From Micromonospora sp. BL4 (lineage in GTDB: Bacteria; Actinomycetota; Actinomycetes; Mycobacteriales; Micromonosporaceae): DNA of 64,000 nt. Below, piece after piece: positions 60,423 to 64,000 of this stretch. The DNA is taken from positions 1 to 64,000 of the forward strand of contig NZ_RCVJ01000088.1 in NCBI RefSeq assembly GCF_003667505.1, in the 5' to 3' direction. A model generated the notes under the pieces. That model searched no databases, was not told the DNA's origin, and was given only the letters and a program-made list of their open reading frames with translations. The translations under genes were made by a program, and so were the position numbers. Positions within the stretch are counted from its first letter, which is position 1, and each line of letters begins with the position of its first letter.

Positions 60423-63304
60423 TCAGGAGTAGGGAAGCCGGAGCACCGACTGGTTGCCGATGCCCACCGTGCTCGGGTTGTTGCCGATCGCCGACCAGAC
60501 CTCCACCCGGACCGTGCCGTTGCTCAGCGCGCCCAACGTGCCGGTTGCCGAGGCCAGGCCGGTGCTCTGCGTGTAGTGCTCGTAGCCGGGGACCGGGTCG
60601 GTGGCGAAGTAGCGGGATGTCTCCACCCGCTCCCAGCTGCCGTTGCCCGTCAGGTCGTAGGAGATCCGCACCTGCACGCCGTTACCGACCGCCGTGCCGG
60701 CGTCGAGGAACAGGTCGAACGCGGTCTGTCCGCCGGCGTAGGCGAGGTTGAGGCCGGTCGCCGTGAAGACCTGCGGGTTGGTCGGCGTACCGTCGTGGTT
60801 TCCGTTGGCCGCCGCGACCGTGGTCGTTGCCGCGCCGCCGGCGGCGCCCAGGCCGCCACCGGGCAGCAGGTACCGCGTCGGCGAGCCGGACGGAGGCGGG
60901 GTTGTCGGCGGCGGGGTTGTCGGCGGCGGGGTCGTCGGCGGCGTACCCCCGGGGGTACGCCGCCGGCCGCGTTGCCGCCGCTCCAGGTGTACGCCCCGGT
61001 GGTGGCCGTGCGTCCGGCCGCCACGGTGAGCGTCGTGCCGTTGGAGAACGTCACCGTGATCGGCGTCGCGGTCGGGTTCGACGCCACGTAGGTGCGCGCC
61101 CCGTTGCGGGAGAACACCGCCGTCAGCGGGTGGTTGGCGGTCACCGTCGTGTCGACGGTGCCCAGCGCCGCGAGGTTACGGATCCAGTGGAAGGTGTGCG
61201 CCCGGCTCTCTCCCTCCTCCGGGGTGTAGCCGGGGTTCGCGCGGAGGTTCGCCAGGGCGGCGTCGCCGTCGCCGAGCGCCTGGAACTGCCAGAGGATGTC
61301 CTGCCACACCGTCGGCTGCCCGCCGTTGTTACGGACCAGTTCGGCGTAGTTGGTCCGTACGTACGCCGGGTTGTTGCCGAGGTAGAGGTGTCCGCCGGTG
61401 ACCGGCAGCAGGTTGATGCCCTGGATCATCTCCGGCTCGCCGCTGAACCAGGTGGCGTACGCGCCGCCGTCACCCCAGACCATGCCGACCGTCGAGTGGC
61501 CGAAGGCGGCGGGGAAGTTCTGGTCGCTGACGTCGAACCAGTACTCCTGGATCGCCGCGGCCTGGGTGGTGTAGAGGAAGACGCCGGCGTCGCGGACGGC
61601 GGTGTCGCCCGTCGCCTGACCCCACTGGATCAGGGCGTTGGCGAAGTTCATCCCCTCCGACGACGACTCCTGGTTGTTGCCGGAGCCGAACGAGCCGTGC
61701 CCGGACGCCCAGTCGTGGCCGGCGTAGATGTCGAAGTCGCGCAGGTAGGGGAAGCGGGTGTCGTCGCGGCGGTAGTTGTTGGCGTCCCGGATCAGCAGGT
61801 CCACCATGCCGCCGTAGCGGCTCTTGGCGGCCCAGGCCGGGTCGAACTTCGCCAGCGTCGCGGCGGCGGCGATGTAGTAGCCGTAGTGGAAGTGGTGGTC
61901 GTTGAGCTCCTGGTCGGACCCGTACGACGCCGGGTAGCCGATCAGCGTGCCCCAGTTGGCGTCGTAGTAGAAGACCTTCGAGGTCTTGCCGCTCGACGCG
62001 GTGAACCAGTCGGTGAGCGTGCCGCGGATGGCGTTCAGCGCGCTGTCGCGCGTCGCGGTGTCGTTGACCAGGTCGGCCACCTCGGCGAGCCGGGCGGCCC
62101 GGCCGAGACCCTTGCCCGTCCAGTACGTGTCGCCGCCGCGCTGGTCCATCGGGTTCGCTCGGGCGGCGGCGAGGTGACCGGTGAGCGTCGCCAGGTCGGC
62201 GCCGCTGCCGTCGCCGACGGCCGGCAGTTCTGGCAGGACGCCCTGGAACTTCATGGCGGTGCGGAACTGGTTGACGCCGGTGAGCACCTTCATCCGGCCC
62301 CGAGCCGACGGGTAGGTCGGAGTGATCGGAGTCGAGCCGGTCAGCGATTTCCACTGGTGCGGGTAGAGGCTGACCACGGTCTGCGTGGCGGTTCCCTCCC
62401 GGGCGGTCGTGGTGAACGCGTACGTGGTGGTCAGCCCGCTGGTCGCCGGGTTGTAGGCGTACGAGACCTGCGTGCCGGTGACGTGGGCGTGCGCGTACCG
62501 CCCGTAGGTGGTGGACAGGTCGGCGCGCTCGGCCGTGCTCGACGTCGGCGGCAGAAGGGCGACGGAGAAGTAGCCCCGACCGGCCAGGGTGGAGGAGATC
62601 CGGCCGCCGCTGACGGTCCAGTTGGCGCCGCTGGGGGCGTACCCGACGTAGTCGTGGCCGTTGACCCGGAAGCCGATGGTGGCGCCGCTGTTGGACCAGA
62701 CGTCGAGGGCGCCCGTCGTGCTGATCACCGCGTTCCCACCGGTGGTCTGGAAGTACGCGAAGGGCAGGCCGTGGCCGATCGTGGCACGCATGGTCCGGGT
62801 GCCGTCGCTCCAGTGCGGGCTCACCGTCCAGTCGGTCCAGCCGTCGACCTTGACCTGGGGCGCGCCGAGCCCGGCGACGCCGACGCGGATGTCCTGGACG
62901 TACGGGTAGTGGTACTCGCCGACCCCGGTCGCGGTGCCGCTGATGGCGGGCGTCGAGTTGGCGGAGAAGCCGAGGCCGTCGGTGAAGGTGTCGTACGAGA
63001 TCGGGTGGGCGTGCAGGGGCTCGCTGAAGGCGCAGTCGGTCCGCTTCCAGAGCAGCGAGGACCACCAGTCGTTGGTGGGCACGGCACCGGCTGGCGCGTT
63101 GGCGGTGGCGAACTGCCGGGGGTTGCTCGACATCTGGCCGCAGCCGGTGGGGAGCGGTCCGACCGGGGTGGTGGTGTAGCTGCCGGCGCCGACGGGGGCG
63201 GCCACCGCGGGGCGGGTGAGGGTGATCGTGAGGCCGCCGGCGATCAGGGTCAGAGCGGTGGCGGCGGCCAGGATCCATCGGCGGTGGGGGACGGGAGGTT
63301 TCAC
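60423..63304 (-). CDS. Secreted GH81 endo-beta-1,3-glucanase, frame-broken before its C-terminal glucan-binding domain
   Basis: Extracellular laminarinase. From GTG 63304 (GGAGG 6 bases upstream) come a signal peptide (WILAAATALTLIAGGLTITL, cleavage near VAA) and the GH81 catalytic domain to about residue 770: NDWWSSLLW, NDHHFHYGYYIAAAATLAKFDP and NNQESSSEGMNFANALIQWG with the catalytic Glu. Near 60955 the frame changes by one base inside a palindrome. Read in the original frame, the next residues are an unlikely Arg-rich run (VRRRRPRRR). Read after a one-base shift back, they become TPPTTPPPTTPPP and then a domain from RYLLPGGGLGAAGG to VLRLPYS that looks like CBM56 (beta-1,3-glucan binding). 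Intended product about 960 residues. Sequencing indel, true mutation or -1 frameshifting are all possible. Confidence 0.85.
60936..60965. repeat. Perfect 30-bp palindrome at the GH81 frame break
   Basis: The 15-base arm CGGCGGCGTACCCCC is followed immediately by its exact complement GGGGGTACGCCGCCG, with no loop. It lies in the GH81 gene exactly where the coding frame changes. The central C5G5 run includes a GGG codon at which a one-base backward slip, or one missing G, restores the linker-CBM frame. Confidence 0.95.
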
Positions 63305-63381
63305 GGTGCCTCCATCGCGTGCCAGGTTGCCGGCCTCGCCGGGTCCGACACGTTGTCTGGATTGAGAAGAAGGTGCGGTGA

Positions 63382-63432
63382 GAGAGCGCTCTCCCAGTCG
63401 GCACGGTAATCGAGGATCGTGACTTCCGTCAA
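63382..63432 (-). promoter_or_regulatory. GH81 promoter and LacI-type operator
   Basis: On the minus strand TTGACG (63432-63427) and TACCGT (63408-63403) are 18 bases apart, a fair primary-sigma promoter. GAGAGCGCTCTC (63382-63393) lies 9 bases after the -10 box. It is a perfect 12-bp palindrome close to the CebR-type LacI operator TGGGAGCGCTCCCA of actinomycete glucan/cellulose genes. Repression relieved by glucan oligosaccharides is likely. The remaining bases of 63305-63537 show nothing further. Confidence 0.6.
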
Positions 63433-63537
63433 TGTGTCCGGCTGGTTGCGTGCTCATGTCGCGATTTGAACGCCCTCGGCCCCGCACCCCACCCGCTAAC
63501 GCCGCCGGCTGACACCTCAGCCGACCGCGCTCACCAC

Positions 63538-64000
63538 CTACCACCGCGCGCCGGTGCGCCCCTCGGCGACCCGCCACTGGCCGTCGGCCTGCCGGATCAG
63601 CAGCAGTTGCAGCGGCGCGACCTCGCCGTCGACGAAGCGGGCCTGCGCCAGTACCTCGGCACGAGGTTGCCCAGGGCCGACGATCGTCGTCCCCTCCACC
63701 GAATAGCCGGTGAGCCGCTGGCCACCGGAGTGCAGGTCGGAGAATGTGGGCAGGTCGCTGGCCTGCCGACGCTGCTCGGTCAGCAACTCGTACGCGACCG
63801 CGAACTCAGCCGCCACGAGCGCGTCCAGGTACGCCGTGGCGGTCGCCTGGGCGGGACCGCGTTCCCGGACCGCCTTCGTCACCGTCAGCGCCGTCCACGC
63901 CACGACGCCGATCGCAGCGATGATGCCCAGGGCAACGATCTCCCACACCGGCAGATTGCGGGTGACGCAGCCGTAGCACACGACCAGGATCAGCCCGATC
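63538..64000 (-). CDS. Small membrane-anchored protein with NTF2-like/DUF4878-type domain (N-terminus cut by window edge)
   Basis: The frame runs open past GTG 63981 to the window edge (reading IGLILVV before CYGCVTRN), so the start probably lies outside. Visible are a helix IVALGIIAAIGVVAWTALTV and possibly a second hydrophobic segment before it. A soluble part of about 100 residues follows: ATATAYLDALVAAEFAVAYELLTEQRRQASDLPTFSDLHSGGQRL ... AEVLAQARFVDGEVAPLQLLLIRQADGQWRVAEG. This is the pattern of DUF4878/NTF2-like accessory domains in actinobacterial membrane proteins. Function unknown. Confidence 0.7.
   Translation of the reverse strand, partial: IGLILVVCYGCVTRNLPVWEIVALGIIAAIGVVAWTALTVTKAVRERGPAQATATAYLDALVAAEFAVAYELLTEQRRQASDLPTFSDLHSGGQRLTGYSVEGTTIVGPGQPRAEVLAQARFVDGEVAPLQLLLIRQADGQWRVAEGRTGARW

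Overview
The window is high-GC DNA with the gene density and content of a filamentous actinobacterium. A Micromonosporaceae (Micromonospora-like) source is the best guess. Supporting this are GTG/TTG starts with GGAGG-type ribosome sites, a Streptomyces-type NgcEFG amino-sugar transporter, an F420/deazaflavin-type reductase, a DUF574-family methyltransferase, a SigB/SigF-type sigma factor, a single-chain multidomain acyl-CoA carboxylase and several secreted polysaccharidases. Genus is inferred from gene content only. I see no rRNA, tRNA, CRISPR array, phage or insertion sequence.

Layout. 1-6.6 kb: a truncated sugar-binding lipoprotein divergent from an FCD-type GntR regulator, then small metabolic genes (GNAT, VOC, methyltransferase), a secreted EEP phosphodiesterase and a GH10 xylanase with xylanase-type GAAA boxes upstream. 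7-14.8 kb: a tight glycolate/glyoxylate assimilation operon, malate synthase A - GlcD - GlcE - GlcF - LctP/GlcA permease, ended by a strong hairpin. 14.9-20.3 kb: a 1,819-residue fused biotin carboxylase/BCCP/carboxyltransferase. 20.6-29.9 kb: methyltransferase, HflX divergent from a cysteine-free bL36 paralogue, deazaflavin reductase with a 20-codon upstream ORF, SRPBCC protein plus zinc alcohol dehydrogenase, acyl-CoA synthetase, a MarR/membrane-protein pair, a GNAT and an XRE regulator. 30-33.6 kb: Stf0 sulfotransferase, a small basic protein, membrane fatty-acid desaturase, a small membrane protein and a SigB-like sigma factor.

33.7-38.3 kb: TetR regulator, lipid kinase, alkyl-DHAP-synthase-like flavoprotein and divergent GlpD, a possible ether-lipid/glycerolipid module. 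38.4-45.6 kb: haloacetate-dehalogenase-like hydrolase, PLP enzyme, two membrane proteins, PdxY and a convergent pair of LtrA paralogues. 45.8-53 kb: a self-contained N-acetylglucosamine locus: RpiR regulator - SIS protein - NgcE - NgcF - NgcG - GH16-like enzyme with a chitin-binding module, divergent from an N-acetylglucosamine kinase, with a promoter/operator visible between them. 53-57.5 kb: an ICL/PEP-mutase family protein and a PadR-controlled ABC exporter with large inverted-repeat sites. 57.5-60.4 kb: a DinB protein and WYL regulator divergent from an AlkZ-like DNA glycosylase. 60.4-63.3 kb: a GH81 beta-1,3-glucanase whose C-terminal glucan-binding domain is split off by a one-base frame break inside a perfect 30-bp palindrome. 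The right edge cuts a small membrane protein.

Overall this is a saprophyte's chromosome segment: secreted enzymes for xylan, beta-1,3-glucan and a chitin-associated polymer, uptake and phosphorylation of the released sugars, C2 (glycolate) assimilation, and lipid and stress functions. The most interesting items are the GH81 palindrome/frameshift, the lipid-kinase/AGPS/GlpD module, the chitin-binding GH16 enzyme in the Ngc operon, and the HflX/zinc-free bL36 pair.
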